Shown here: in pieces, positions 25,830 to 36,900 of the stretch
Layout of the letters: each line of letters opens with the position of its first letter
How positions within the stretch are numbered: position 1 is the stretch's first letter
Source of the DNA: Fibrobacter sp. UWP2
Lineage (GTDB): Bacteria; Fibrobacterota; Fibrobacteria; Fibrobacterales; Fibrobacteraceae
Assembly: GCF_900141705.1 (NCBI RefSeq)
Contig: NZ_FQYM01000009.1
Span: 1 to 64,000 of the forward strand
Reading direction: 5' to 3'
Length of the DNA stretch: 64,000 nt
Translations under genes and position numbers: made by a program
The notes under the pieces: generated by a model
The model's database searches: none
What the model was told of the DNA's origin: nothing
The model's input: only the letters and a program-made list of their open reading frames with translations

Positions 25830-28181
25830 TTAAATTTCTTTGTACAACTTCCAATATAGATTAAATTTCGTGCCTTCGCCAATGGTTGTCTGTATTGTGA
25901 AATAGGCATTGCCCTCTTTTAACAGGCGTAAGGCGCTCGAAAGCCCCAATCCCAGGCCTTCGCCAGGGGCTTTGGTGGTAAAAAACGGGGCAAAAATGCG
26001 TTCCAGCGTGCCTGAGTCCATTCCGGTACCGGTGTCCGAGACCGATATCTTGACGTAATCCCCGGTCGGGATGGGGGGCGCGTGCGGTGACACAATCTGC
26101 TGCAACAGGGATTCCTTGGTGACCGAGAATCCGAGGGTGCCGCCCGTTTCCTTCATGGCGTAAACGGCGTTGTTCGAGAGGTTGCTCAAAATGCGTTCCA
26201 TGGAAGGCGCCTGCGCCTTGACCTTGATGGAGTCGTCCAACTGCTCGGCGGTAATTTTGATGTTCGGCGGCAAGGTGATGATGAGTTTGTTGATGACATC
26301 GCGCACAATGTCGGTGGGCGGGAATACAGTGTCTTCGATCTTGCTCTCGGTTTTGCCTCGCACGGTATCGAGCAGCACGTTCAGCGATTCCTTGCCTCGT
26401 TTCGCCGCCTTTGTGGCTTCAAGAACAAAGTTGTTGGCGCTGTCGAGCTGGGCCTTGACTTTTTTGTCGGAGGCGTTGCTGCTGACCGTCCCCAAAATTT
26501 CGTGGGCGAGCTCGCAAAATCCGATTTGAGAACCGAGGATGTTGTTGTAGTCGTGGGCGAATGCGCCGCAAGCCGTACCCAAGTCCTCAAGGCGCGAATG
26601 GATGATCTTTTGTTCGCGCAGTATGTTGCGCTCGCGCTCTAGGCGTTTTTCTTCGGAAAGGTCGATTTTTAGCCCAATGACCTTGTACGGCGGTCTGTTG
26701 GTAATGATGGGGATAAAGTGGTTCTGGTAGGTGTAAACCGCTTTCTCGTTTTTGAGGTCCATCGAGGCCTGTTCTTCGGTAATCACGTTGTGGTTGGCGT
26801 CCTCGTAGCTCGTGAACACGCTGTTGATGCCATTGTCGCGAGCCTTTTGCTCGTAGGGCGAAATACTGTCGATGGGGTCGGTCGTCTTGTTCAGGTTGCC
26901 GCGCACGGCAATGTCTTGCTGGTTTTGCGTTTGGTAAACGCCGTTCTCGTTCTTGGACCAGAACTGGAAGGGCAGTGCGTTGATGAGGGTGACGTTGACG
27001 TTCTCGGTTTCCTTGGATTTTTTTTCGGAGATGTCCAACCGGTCCTGGTAACGGATAAGGTCCTGCTTGTACTCGGCGAACTGGCGGTTGAGCGTCTTGA
27101 TACGTTGCTGGTAAAAGAGCAGGTTCGTCTGGTCGCTCAGCAAAAGCGCGTTCAGCGTGGTTGTCATGGACTGGTGGATCCCAAAGAGCCCCACGTTGAA
27201 GGTGTGGAGTTCATCCTTGATTTGAACCTTGACGTTTTCGTAGTAGGCTTCCTGAAAAACGTCAATGCCCGGGAGCAGGTCCTGGACTTTGATTTTTTTG
27301 AATTCGGCTTCGGAACACTGGAAAAGCTGCTGTGCGGCGGGGTTGGCGTAGACGACATCCCCTTTGGAACTAAAGTACAGAACGCCGTCGCTTAAACGGA
27401 GCAATAATGAATTCAGGAACCAGTTGGAACTTTTGTTCTTGAACGAGATGGAGGTAAAATATTGCCCGTCGATAATGGCGATGAACAGGGCGCAGTACTG
27501 GAACCACTGTAAAAAAGTGACTTCCCCTCCGTCCATTTTAAAGTTGTATGCCAGCGGGAGCACAAAGTCGAATGTGATTGGCAGAATGATAAAAAACGTG
27601 AATGCCGCCAGCATGTAGGTGCCAATTTGCGAGAGCGACAAGTCGCTCGACAGGATGGTCTTTTGAATCAAAACGTAACCGGCAGAGACCAAGGGGGTCA
27701 TTACAAATATGGCAAAGACGATGGAGAAAGCGACGAATACAGGGCGGTTCTCTAGCCCGTTAATGGGCAGGCTGAAAAGGGTCGCCATTTTTTCGGGAAT
27801 GGTGCAAAACAGTACGGTCAGAGTAATAACCGAGAGACCGCCCAGTATGTTCATGACAGTCCAAACGTGGGTGTGCCTGATTTTAAAATTGAGTTCCCCC
27901 ACGCGGTAGGCGGCGTTGCCCAACTGCACCCAGGCGAGCGCCTGGATGCCGAAAATGACTTGCCTAAAAATGGTATGCTCGTAGCCGCTGCAAAACAGGT
28001 TTCCAATAATGTTGGCGTTGTTCCAAACGCACAAAATGACTGCATATTGGTAAACCGGTCTTGGCAGCTGCCGGCTCCTTATTTTTTGGCCAATGCTAAA
28101 GGGGAAAAATACGGCAATGACCAATGCAACACAGGAGAGGACCAGTGTTACAGGGGAGCTGGAGAATAAAACTTCGTGCAT
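25830..28181 (-). CDS. membrane sensor histidine kinase
   Basis: 783 residues. The N-terminal ~255 residues have about seven hydrophobic helices (7TM-type sensor). A PAS-like segment follows at ~265-370 (DGVLYFSSKGDVVYANPAAQQLF), then a coiled coil (~370-410) and a second PAS-like segment with a C-terminal LKIDLSEEKRLERERNIL. The dimerisation/phosphotransfer box is GAFAHDYNNILGS with His543, of the HD-x-NN type seen in NtrB-like kinases. The ATP-binding domain has N-box ERILSNLSNNAVYAM, DTGTGMD and GEGLGLGLS. It begins 17 nt after the GH9 cellulase stop with no terminator between. It likely phosphorylates the CheY-like protein next to it. Ligand unknown. Confidence 0.94.
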   Translation of the reverse strand: MHEVLFSSSPVTLVLSCVALVIAVFFPFSIGQKIRSRQLPRPVYQYAVILCVWNNANIIGNLFCSGYEHTIFRQVIFGIQALAWVQLGNAAYRVGELNFKIRHTHVWTVMNILGGLSVITLTVLFCTIPEKMATLFSLPINGLENRPVFVAFSIVFAIFVMTPLVSAGYVLIQKTILSSDLSLSQIGTYMLAAFTFFIILPITFDFVLPLAYNFKMDGGEVTFLQWFQYCALFIAIIDGQYFTSISFKNKSSNWFLNSLLLRLSDGVLYFSSKGDVVYANPAAQQLFQCSEAEFKKIKVQDLLPGIDVFQEAYYENVKVQIKDELHTFNVGLFGIHQSMTTTLNALLLSDQTNLLFYQQRIKTLNRQFAEYKQDLIRYQDRLDISEKKSKETENVNVTLINALPFQFWSKNENGVYQTQNQQDIAVRGNLNKTTDPIDSISPYEQKARDNGINSVFTSYEDANHNVITEEQASMDLKNEKAVYTYQNHFIPIITNRPPYKVIGLKIDLSEEKRLERERNILREQKIIHSRLEDLGTACGAFAHDYNNILGSQIGFCELAHEILGTVSSNASDKKVKAQLDSANNFVLEATKAAKRGKESLNVLLDTVRGKTESKIEDTVFPPTDIVRDVINKLIITLPPNIKITAEQLDDSIKVKAQAPSMERILSNLSNNAVYAMKETGGTLGFSVTKESLLQQIVSPHAPPIPTGDYVKISVSDTGTGMDSGTLERIFAPFFTTKAPGEGLGLGLSSALRLLKEGNAYFTIQTTIGEGTKFNLYWKLYKEI

Positions 28182-28198
28182 ACCGATAAAAGTAACTC

Positions 28199-31100
28199 TT
28201 ATTTAATGCGTTTTATACCAAAGGTCCTGGTCTTGTCGTAAGAATCCTTGGCGCTAAAGCGCTCCTGGGTCTTGGCGTCCTTGGTGGTGCTCGGTATAAA
28301 CTTGGTCTTGAGTTCAGCCTTGTAAATGTAGGCGCCGGTGCCCACGGCCTTCCCGTCCTTGGAGCGAACGCCCGTATTTTGGGTGTTCGTCCATTCCACA
28401 TACAAGGTGACCTTGTTGTTGTCGGAGAGGTAGGCTTCTGGAGTCACATCATAGTTGCCCGAAATACGGTTCACGAAGGTGCCCAGGTTGGTATAGATGG
28501 GCATGTCGTACTTGATTTGCAGGGACTTCCAGGCGGCGGGCTCGTTCTTGGCGGCTCCACGGGGGACGGTGAGGTCGAACACCCAAACGGCGCCGGTAAG
28601 CGGTGCAACCGTGGTGTCTATGCCCTTTTGCAGAACAAGCCCGGTCTTGGTGTCGATCAGGTCCAGCTTGCCGGAGGCCTGGTTCTTGATGAAAAGGCGC
28701 ATGGTCGGGTCCTTGTCGGTCGCCGTGGCAATGGAAGAATTGATATTGGAAACGGCGCTCTTCACGTACACGTTGAACGTGATTTCGGGAGTGCCCTCGC
28801 TACCGATGGTGACCCACGGGTTGTTGGTGGCGGGCGAGTTCCCGCTCATATCCGCAAAGGCGCTCTGCGCTTTGGGGGCAAAGCGGGCACGGTCGCCTTC
28901 CATAATGAATTCGCTCGAGGTGTCAATGGCGTTGAGCGTCATGCTCTTTTGCACCCAGCGGTAAACATTGTCTTTGTTGACGGCGAGGTCGTCGCGCTCG
29001 CGCAAAAAGAGTGTCCGCATAGAGTCGATGGTCTGCACCGGCTCGCTTATGAACAAGGTCAGGTTGTTGAGACCGGTATTTTGCAGCGAGGCCGAGACAA
29101 ACACAGGACCCACATGGTCTTCGGCGTAAATGGAGTTGCTCTCGTAGGCGGCTCCGGCACCCAGGTGTTGCACGGCCAGGCCGGCACCCACAAGTGCTTT
29201 CCCGTTGACTTCGCCGTCGTACGGACCGTTGGTGTTGCCCAAAGCGAAGGGCTTTGCCAAGGTGAGGTGCAACGATTTTGCGTCGGCGCTGAACTGGAGC
29301 GCCGACTTTTCGACGGCAAGGGTCTCGGGGGTGGCGCTGCCGAATATGAGAGTCAGGGAATCGGGCATGTGCTTGGCGTCAACCGCCTGCATAAATTCCA
29401 CTTCGGCGTATTCGGCAATGCCGTCTTCGTCCTTGTCGTCGATCAGGGCCGAGACCATGGGAATCGGGCGGATCTTCAGCAGCACGGTGACTTGCTTGGG
29501 CGTGCAGGAACCAAGCTCGTTGCCCGCCAAGTCTCTGATGGGAGTTGTCGGGATTAGTTCCACAGTCATGCCTTCGGTAATCAGCGAGCCTCCGCCGGCA
29601 TCGAACGCAATCTCGAATTCCCAAATGTTCAGGGAGTCGTTGTAGAGCCTTACGTTTTTCACCGTGGGGGCGATCTCGGCGGAGTTCACCTTGAGAGGCC
29701 ATTCGGCTGGTGTCTTGATGGGCTCGCTAAACTGGATGTAAACGAAGTCGCTCGTGGCGTCGTTCAAACGCTCCAGTACTGAGACCGAGACCAGGTTGGG
29801 CGGCATGCCGTCTTGGTAAAAGTCCTCTGCCGTCTTGACCCCTTCCTGAGTGTTGCTGATGAGCGAGATGAATCCAACGGGGTTCGTGTTGATGGTCGTG
29901 TCGTTGATGCCTGCGCCAACAACCAGTTGTTTGCCGTTTTGGGCAATTACATTGGTCGAGGAGAGCGTGTCCCCGCGGTAAACGAACTTGATTGCGTTGA
30001 AACTCTGTCCTTCGGTGGCGACGTACTCGTTCGAAAGCGTAATGTCAAAGGCGTCGGGGATGTCGTCGCAGTCGGTGTCGACCATCTTGGCTACGTCAAT
30101 GATGGGCCAGGGCGGCAATTCTTCGATAATGAGGACTGCCGTAGCCGGGCTGTACGTGTACTTGGCGGTGTTGTTGCCAAGCGCCTTGAGGATGGTTGTG
30201 GTCGCCGTCTCGGAACTCACGTAGAACACGCCTTCACCGTTGATGATGTCGATCTTTTCGACAGGGTCGGCAGACGTGGGCGAGGTGAAGAACTTGGCGT
30301 ATCCCGATTCAGAGGTGACCAGGACGGTCAGCGGATCTGTGTCGAGCAGAGCCATGTTGCTGTCGAGCAACTGCACGTGGACCTCGACCATCTTGCCGGT
30401 GTAGAACTTGACGGTGTCGACGGTGAACCTGAGGTGGCGCTGTTCCGGTGGCGTGGTGATGGTGTCAACCTCGACGTTGGTGCGGACTACGGCGCAGGCG
30501 CAGTCGTACTTGTTTGTGGAACTCATGTTTGCGGCGTGGTTGTGCCAGCTGACCCATTCGTAGTAGTTGTTGCCGTATTGCGCCTTGTAGGGGAAGTTGA
30601 ACGAGAGGGAGTCTTTGCGAGGCGCCGAGGGGAATTCAACGAAATCAATAATCGACAGTGCGTTCATTTCAAAGTCATCTAGGAATCCTGTCGGCGAAAC
30701 ACGGCTGCCGCCAATATAGGTTATGTTGCTGTCGGTAGTTTCTAATGAACTGTGCGGGGTTACAAACGGGCTTGTAAAGTTGAGGCTCACTGTACGCGGC
30801 ATTTGCGGGCCGGTTTCGGGCGTGTAGTCGGGGCCATAGCCGTAAATGTGCTTGCCGTGGTAGTAAACCACTACATACGGGTCTCTTGTAAAGGCGGGGA
30901 CCCTTTCGCCCTTTGAGTTGACTTCAATTAGGGTGGTCTCGGAATTGCTGAAGTACGGGGCCTGGGTCAGGTCAATACCTTCAAATTGCTCCGGGTCGTC
31001 TTCGGCATTATGCGCAACAAGGGACCATCCCTCGGTAAAGTCCTTGAAGGTTCCTGTCATAAACTTGAGTTGGAACAGCATTTGCCCAGAGACCTTTAGG

Positions 31101-33994
31101 GTATCCCCTATGGTAATGGGTATGTAATACTGGTCTTTTTCCAAGGTGGGCGACCCGAATGAGATGCTTTTTATTGAGGTCATCGTTCCTTCGCCGCCCC
31201 AGTTTTGGGTGAGGGGTGCCCACGAAATGGGTTGGAAGGTTGAACTCTTGCCAAGGTAGAGGCGAATCTCGAAATCGTGGAACGCCATCGTGTCGTTGTT
31301 GGCGATAGAAACAATGAACTCGTGGCAGTCCTTCCAATCGGTACATTCTGCTTGGTAAGAAGTGGGCTTTATATAAATGTCCAAGTCGGCGTAGGTGGAG
31401 TATTGTTCCGTGGTAAAGCTGTAGTAGTTTCCACCGTTGTTGTCTGTGGTTGCTCCCGAGGATACGCTAAAGTAGTAGGTGGTGCCTGCGCTCAAGTTTG
31501 TAAGCAGGACTTCGTGGAAAAGGACTGCGCCGCCCTCGGCGGGTTGCGATTCGGTAAGATTCGAGCTGCTGGTCCCGTAGTTCACGATTCCGTTCAGTCG
31601 GTCGCTGCTCCACCAGTAAATCTTGGCGCTGCGGTTGTCCACCTGGCAAATGGTGACGCCGCTGATGGTGGTGTTGAGCGGGGTCATGGTGAACTGGTAC
31701 CATTGACCGTGATTGTCGTCGGTGCCAATGTTGTGCTTGACGTCCATGCCCTCCAAGAAGAAGTAATAGGTTTGGTTGGGTTCGAGCCCGTCAATGGTCA
31801 ACGCACCGCCCTTGCTGGCCGTGGTCTGCGTGACGGATTTTGCAGTGCTGGCGTCGGGTGTGGTGTTGTAGAACACCGTGGTGAGGGCGACTTCGTTGGC
31901 GTCCCAGCTAATGGTGGCCGAGGTATTAGAAATGGGAACTCCGGCAACATTGCTGTACAGGGGCCCTTCGGCATCTTCGGGCAGTGTCTCTGCTAGGCTT
32001 TGGGCTGGGATCAAAAGCTGTGCCGAAAAGTCAATGCACGTTTCGGTAACTGTCCAAAATTCCCAATAATCTTGCAATACGGCGTCGGGGAAGGTGCCGC
32101 CCATCAAGGCGCCCAGTGGGCAGGTGTACTTATAGGGCATGCCGCCAGCATTGTATCCGTCGGGGTTGGCGGCACGGTTGTGCGGGTGGTTCAAGTTTTT
32201 GTCGCCGGCACCCATCAAGAACGAAACGTCCCACGGGTTCGCGCCAAGGCTATAATAAATGTTGTCGAGGGCAAGCTGCTTGTATACATCCTTTTCTTGA
32301 CCGGTGGTGATTTCAGAAAGCATAAAGATGGCGTTTGCCGCGCCCAGATTGTAGCGGTTCAATCCCCAGCCGCTGCTGGTCCATATCAGGTTGTAAGGAG
32401 GGACCGCCTTGACCGCTCCGAAACGGTTTGTAAATCGCGGAGTGCCTTCAGAGCCATCGTCGGTCAAACGACGGAGGCTGTTGGTGGACCGCTGTATTAA
32501 TGTATCCCTTTCCAGTTCTCCAACGCCGTAGCTAGCCGCGGTTTCCTGGTCCTTCAAAATGAGTTTGACAAAAGAGAACAAAACGTGGGCGTGGATGTTT
32601 TCGTAGTCCGTCATCCAGCCGCCAGGGTAAAATCCGCTTGTGAGGCCAAGGTAGCCGCCCTTGAAGTAGGGACCTGCGTCGTCGGGCTCGTTGTTGTAAC
32701 CGTAATTGGTGGAATTGTCGTTGATTGTCAAATCTTTGTACAGGTCGTTTTGGTAGGTGGGGTCGGCGGTGGCGTACCAAAGCGCCAAGGCGGCTGCGGC
32801 CGCATTGTCGGTTCTGTTGGTTATGTTGGAGCTTCCGGTATAGAACCCCTTCAACTTGCCGGTTACATTTAGGTAGGATTTTTTGACCACATTTGCGTAG
32901 ATGTCTTTTGCTGCTTCCAAAAGGGAGTCTGCATAAACCGGGTCAAAAACATACCAGGCGGCAGCCACTTCGGCGAGGACAGCGGCATACATGCCCGAAA
33001 CGTTGCCGGCAGAGTCTGCCACATCGCGGTCGGGCCCTCCCTTGGAATGGGGCTGGGCATCCTGCTTTTCGGGCACGTCCCAGTATTCATGGTCCACCTG
33101 GTCTACGCCAACCGAGTGGTACATGTCGCCCTTGGCAATCAACCCGTCTGCTTTAGACGCCTTGTACAATTTGAAGATAAAGTCTGCGCCAATCTTGGCT
33201 TCGTAAAGCAGGTCAGGGATGCCGTCCGTGATGGCTGTGTCGGCGTAGGAGTTGCCGTAACGGTCCTCTGCCTTGTCTTGGTAAACCAGGTATGTGGTAA
33301 TCAAAACGTAGGCTGCAAAGCCCAGGGTCTCTGAAACTTTAAAGTGGTCTCCGCAGTCGTGCCAGCCACCGGTAAGGTCGTGGCCTATTTTAGAGCCGTC
33401 CTTCAAGTGGCAGGCGGCATGTGTGTGTGATTTTGTATTTCCGCAGCGTTGTGAGCCAAAGAATTGTAGGGAGTATTCCAAAACCGAGTTGAAAATGGAC
33501 GGGTGAACGTGGAATGTGGCGGAGGTGTCTCCTCCGCAAACCACAAAGTATTCGCCTATGGTCGCCAGTTCGCTAAAATCTGCTTTGTATAGGGCCTCGG
33601 TGCCTGCGACAGCGGTTGCGGAGTCTGCCAGGCTGAATGAATACAAGGTGTTGTCGTTTCCCGCTTTAAGGACTCCCGCCACCCAAAAGTTGGGCTTTGG
33701 CGCATTGGCGTCGGCTAAGGTGAGATTTTTTGCAGAAATTACGTCTTTTTTTGTATTCGCGTCAACGACCTTGAACGTTTGTGCCGAGGGGTCCGCCACA
33801 TAGGCATACTTGTTGTCTTGTGGGCGGAAGCCACTTTGGTTAACACGAATTACGCGACGATTGAAAACGTTCATCGAGTCGAGGTACCTGCGTTCGTGAA
33901 CCTTGTCGGTACGGTCGATATTGGGCAACTCCGCCATCGCCTGGTTGGCGAGGCTCAAACCCAAAAGGAATATTCCGGCTAATATCTTTTTCAT
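28199..33994 (-). CDS. giant secreted GH9 cellulase with long Ig-like tail
   Basis: 1931 residues. Signal peptide ends near NQAMA (residue 21). An N-terminal Ig-like domain (RVNQSGFRPQDNKYAYV, ~45-170) precedes the GH9 catalytic domain (~180-680) with DLTGGWHDCGDHFKVS (catalytic base Asp residues), HPHNRAANPDG, and TETCIDFSAQLL with the putative acid Glu. Then come two fibronectin-III-like domains (~690-880) and a beta-rich module (~885-1110) shared with the next gene, perhaps carbohydrate-binding. Further Ig-like units follow, with DTDCDDIPDAFD and DDKDEDGIAEYAE calcium-type motifs. The C-terminal module contains GTGAYIYKAEL and ends FGIKRIK. GH9 enzymes cut beta-1,4-glucan with inversion. 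It probably acts at the cell surface or outside, and lies 5 nt from its paralogue. Confidence 0.94.
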   Translation of the reverse strand: MKKILAGIFLLGLSLANQAMAELPNIDRTDKVHERRYLDSMNVFNRRVIRVNQSGFRPQDNKYAYVADPSAQTFKVVDANTKKDVISAKNLTLADANAPKPNFWVAGVLKAGNDNTLYSFSLADSATAVAGTEALYKADFSELATIGEYFVVCGGDTSATFHVHPSIFNSVLEYSLQFFGSQRCGNTKSHTHAACHLKDGSKIGHDLTGGWHDCGDHFKVSETLGFAAYVLITTYLVYQDKAEDRYGNSYADTAITDGIPDLLYEAKIGADFIFKLYKASKADGLIAKGDMYHSVGVDQVDHEYWDVPEKQDAQPHSKGGPDRDVADSAGNVSGMYAAVLAEVAAAWYVFDPVYADSLLEAAKDIYANVVKKSYLNVTGKLKGFYTGSSNITNRTDNAAAAALALWYATADPTYQNDLYKDLTINDNSTNYGYNNEPDDAGPYFKGGYLGLTSGFYPGGWMTDYENIHAHVLFSFVKLILKDQETAASYGVGELERDTLIQRSTNSLRRLTDDGSEGTPRFTNRFGAVKAVPPYNLIWTSSGWGLNRYNLGAANAIFMLSEITTGQEKDVYKQLALDNIYYSLGANPWDVSFLMGAGDKNLNHPHNRAANPDGYNAGGMPYKYTCPLGALMGGTFPDAVLQDYWEFWTVTETCIDFSAQLLIPAQSLAETLPEDAEGPLYSNVAGVPISNTSATISWDANEVALTTVFYNTTPDASTAKSVTQTTASKGGALTIDGLEPNQTYYFFLEGMDVKHNIGTDDNHGQWYQFTMTPLNTTISGVTICQVDNRSAKIYWWSSDRLNGIVNYGTSSSNLTESQPAEGGAVLFHEVLLTNLSAGTTYYFSVSSGATTDNNGGNYYSFTTEQYSTYADLDIYIKPTSYQAECTDWKDCHEFIVSIANNDTMAFHDFEIRLYLGKSSTFQPISWAPLTQNWGGEGTMTSIKSISFGSPTLEKDQYYIPITIGDTLKVSGQMLFQLKFMTGTFKDFTEGWSLVAHNAEDDPEQFEGIDLTQAPYFSNSETTLIEVNSKGERVPAFTRDPYVVVYYHGKHIYGYGPDYTPETGPQMPRTVSLNFTSPFVTPHSSLETTDSNITYIGGSRVSPTGFLDDFEMNALSIIDFVEFPSAPRKDSLSFNFPYKAQYGNNYYEWVSWHNHAANMSSTNKYDCACAVVRTNVEVDTITTPPEQRHLRFTVDTVKFYTGKMVEVHVQLLDSNMALLDTDPLTVLVTSESGYAKFFTSPTSADPVEKIDIINGEGVFYVSSETATTTILKALGNNTAKYTYSPATAVLIIEELPPWPIIDVAKMVDTDCDDIPDAFDITLSNEYVATEGQSFNAIKFVYRGDTLSSTNVIAQNGKQLVVGAGINDTTINTNPVGFISLISNTQEGVKTAEDFYQDGMPPNLVSVSVLERLNDATSDFVYIQFSEPIKTPAEWPLKVNSAEIAPTVKNVRLYNDSLNIWEFEIAFDAGGGSLITEGMTVELIPTTPIRDLAGNELGSCTPKQVTVLLKIRPIPMVSALIDDKDEDGIAEYAEVEFMQAVDAKHMPDSLTLIFGSATPETLAVEKSALQFSADAKSLHLTLAKPFALGNTNGPYDGEVNGKALVGAGLAVQHLGAGAAYESNSIYAEDHVGPVFVSASLQNTGLNNLTLFISEPVQTIDSMRTLFLRERDDLAVNKDNVYRWVQKSMTLNAIDTSSEFIMEGDRARFAPKAQSAFADMSGNSPATNNPWVTIGSEGTPEITFNVYVKSAVSNINSSIATATDKDPTMRLFIKNQASGKLDLIDTKTGLVLQKGIDTTVAPLTGAVWVFDLTVPRGAAKNEPAAWKSLQIKYDMPIYTNLGTFVNRISGNYDVTPEAYLSDNNKVTLYVEWTNTQNTGVRSKDGKAVGTGAYIYKAELKTKFIPSTTKDAKTQERFSAKDSYDKTRTFGIKRIK

Positions 33995-33999
33995 TCTAT

Positions 34000-36900
34000 T
34001 TACTTCTTTTTAGCGCGTTTGAAACCAAATGCCTTTGTGGTATCGTCAGAACTTGAACTCTTTTGCTGAGTTTTGGTGTTTGTTTCTTTTGCCTTGAAGG
34101 TGAACTTGGCGATGTATGCGCCAGTTCCGATTTTTTTGCCCTTGCTCGAAATGGGAGCTTCTCCATTGTGGGCGAGCCATTCCAAGTTCATGCGAATCAC
34201 GCCGTCGTCCGAAATGACTTTGCGAACGGTTTCTCCGTTGATGGTTATGGTTTCGCTGTTGATGAATTGCCCCATGTTGTCGAACACTTCAATGCTGAAT
34301 TTTACATCAATGAGATTGACAAGGGCGACCTCCCCTCCGAGGGTGTCCAATATAAGCGCCGACGGTAAAGTGATTTCAATGCCGAATACAGGACCTGCGT
34401 GCAGATAGCTATTGTCTGCAGCGTTAGTTGTAGCCATCAAGATGTTATTCATGATGTTGGTGAAGTATTCCTTGCCTTCTTTGAGTACCGTAATGCGGAA
34501 AGCTTCATCCTGGGCGGGCGGGAACGCGCTGTAGGAGAATTCGTTGCCGTTTGCCTTGGTGACTCCGTTAGCAAGCGTTACTTCGAACTTGATATTGCCC
34601 GCTGCGCCAGTGACCATCCTCCACGGATTTTTGTCGGTGGGACTGTTGCCGGCAACGTCTTTGTAACGGCTGAGGTTCATCAGAGGAACAAGCCTAATGG
34701 AATCGCCTGCATGGATGGCATCATCGGCGTCAGTCATGTAGGTGTATGTCTGTTTGGAACCATTCATCCTTACTACTTTGGAACTACGGAGGTATACGCC
34801 CGCGGTGGAACCACGTTTGCGCTCAATGTATTCCAGTGCATCGGAAGAGTCCGCGACCAGAGGCTCAGAAGCTATCACAGTAAGGGTGGTGAAACTGCCG
34901 CTGGAATCGGCCTTGGCTGTTACCAGAATTGGCGGACACTTGTCAAATAGTGTTGCTGTATTGTCGTCAAAGAATCCGCCCAAAGGTCCTTTGCGAGGCA
35001 ATAAGGTGCCGTTGCCACCTTGTGCGCCATATGTTGTGTTGGCGTACACGCCTTCGGGGATAGGAATCCTAATGACCGTTGCTGTGGACTGTACCGTGTC
35101 ATACCCGATGGTGACAATCTCCGGGATGAAGGTGGAATCTATAGTTGTCGTACAGTTGGTCTTGTCTTCTTTGGTGGTTATTGTCATAGAAAGAGTGTCG
35201 ATGTGGTCTACCACGTCGGTCTCCAACCCGGTGATAGAATCAATGACGTAGACTTTCCTGGTGTTGTAAACGGTATCTTCCTTTGTGGCGCAAGTCGTGC
35301 TAGACCTTGTGCTCCAAGTGCCGTTAGCGGAATCCAACTGCGTAATGGGCTTTGCCGTTTTTTCGCCATAAATGGTGTCAAGTGCCCAGCCGTTGGTGGG
35401 CATGGCAAAGGCGTGGTACACGGAAGGGCTACCCCAATAGACGTCAATTGTATCCACCATGTCTTTGTCGCGGAGCGTCTTGGTGAACTCAATGTAAATT
35501 ATGTCGGGGTTGCCGTCGCCCTCCTTGTCTTCGATGTAGGCGTACTTGACAGGGATAGGACGGATGGATTCAATGATGGTTACCGGGCCATTGCATGTCG
35601 AAAGCGGGTTTGCGGCCATATCACTAATAGAAATCCCTTCTGCGATTTCGGCCTTGTAATCTTGCTTTACAATGACTCCGTCGGTATTGCCTTCAATAAC
35701 GTACTGCCATGTTTTTCCGTTATCCGAGGTGGTAGCCTTAATTACCGAGATGGAAGTTTGGTTCACTTCGGCGCCGTTATTGACAACGCGAAGAATCCAA
35801 GAGTTTTTGGACGGAATATTCACCGGTTCCGAGAAGGCTATTTTCAAGGTGTCTTGAACACGGGCGTGATTCTCGTTTTCAAGGATTGCCACCGAGGTGA
35901 GCTTGGGGGCGATTCCGTCAGAAATATTTGCGGTCGCCGTCTTGACGATATTGTTCTCGGTCATGTAAATGGTGGCCTTACCCACAGGTGCGGTGGTTTC
36001 GGGGACCAAGGACTCGTCTATGGCGATGACCGCCTCGGAACCAGATACGGTCTGGGTAGGCTTGAGCATAAAGCTGACAGAGTCGCTGTTGACCGGGTTT
36101 TCCATTTCAACAAGGACGCTGTCCAGCTTCAGCAAGGAACCGTCAAACTGGCTTCCACTGAAGGTCAGTGTCAGCTGGTCCGCCTTGGAATTGCAGTTCT
36201 CGTCTTGCATCATGACGGTTTGCGGAATCGGAGTGGTCGGGTTCGCGTAGAAGTACTGCGAAGTCGAGTCTTCGTCATCGTCGGCGTCAATGTAAATGAC
36301 GTTGATGGTGTCACCGCCAACGAGGGCCACATTGGGGAGCACGGCGTTGGAGTTGTTCACAGCCGAGAACCAATCGCTTTCGAAGTAGCCGAGGGCTTCG
36401 TCGGTGCGCTTCAGGGTAACAGACGTTGCTTCGCCGGTTCTAGAGTTGTGCAGCGTGACAGAGACGGTTTCGTGCTTGTTGTTGTCCTTGTCGCTCACGA
36501 AGATCTTGAACTTCATGGGGTCTTCGGTAACAGGGCTCGAAACGGAGTTCCCGTCTTCACGGAGCAGTTGCAGCTTGCCGGCAGTACGGTCGCCCTTGCT
36601 AAACTGTACATAGTAGTTTCTGTTCACAAAGGCGCAACCGCCAAATTCCTGGCAAGACTCGCATTCGGGGTTTGGCCCTGCAAACACGGTGATGTCGACC
36701 TTGTTTGTGCCTATGGTCATTTTTACCGGGATGTTGAGCAGGTAGCGTCCTGTGGACGGGTCGTAGACTGCCGCAGTTTCTCGTTGAGCCTTGGAGAGGG
36801 CGACGCCGTTTACCCAGATGTCGGTGATGTAGCCGCTCTCGGTGACAACGGCGGTGCCGGTCGCATACAGGGTGCTCTTACTGGAGTCAATCTGAACGTA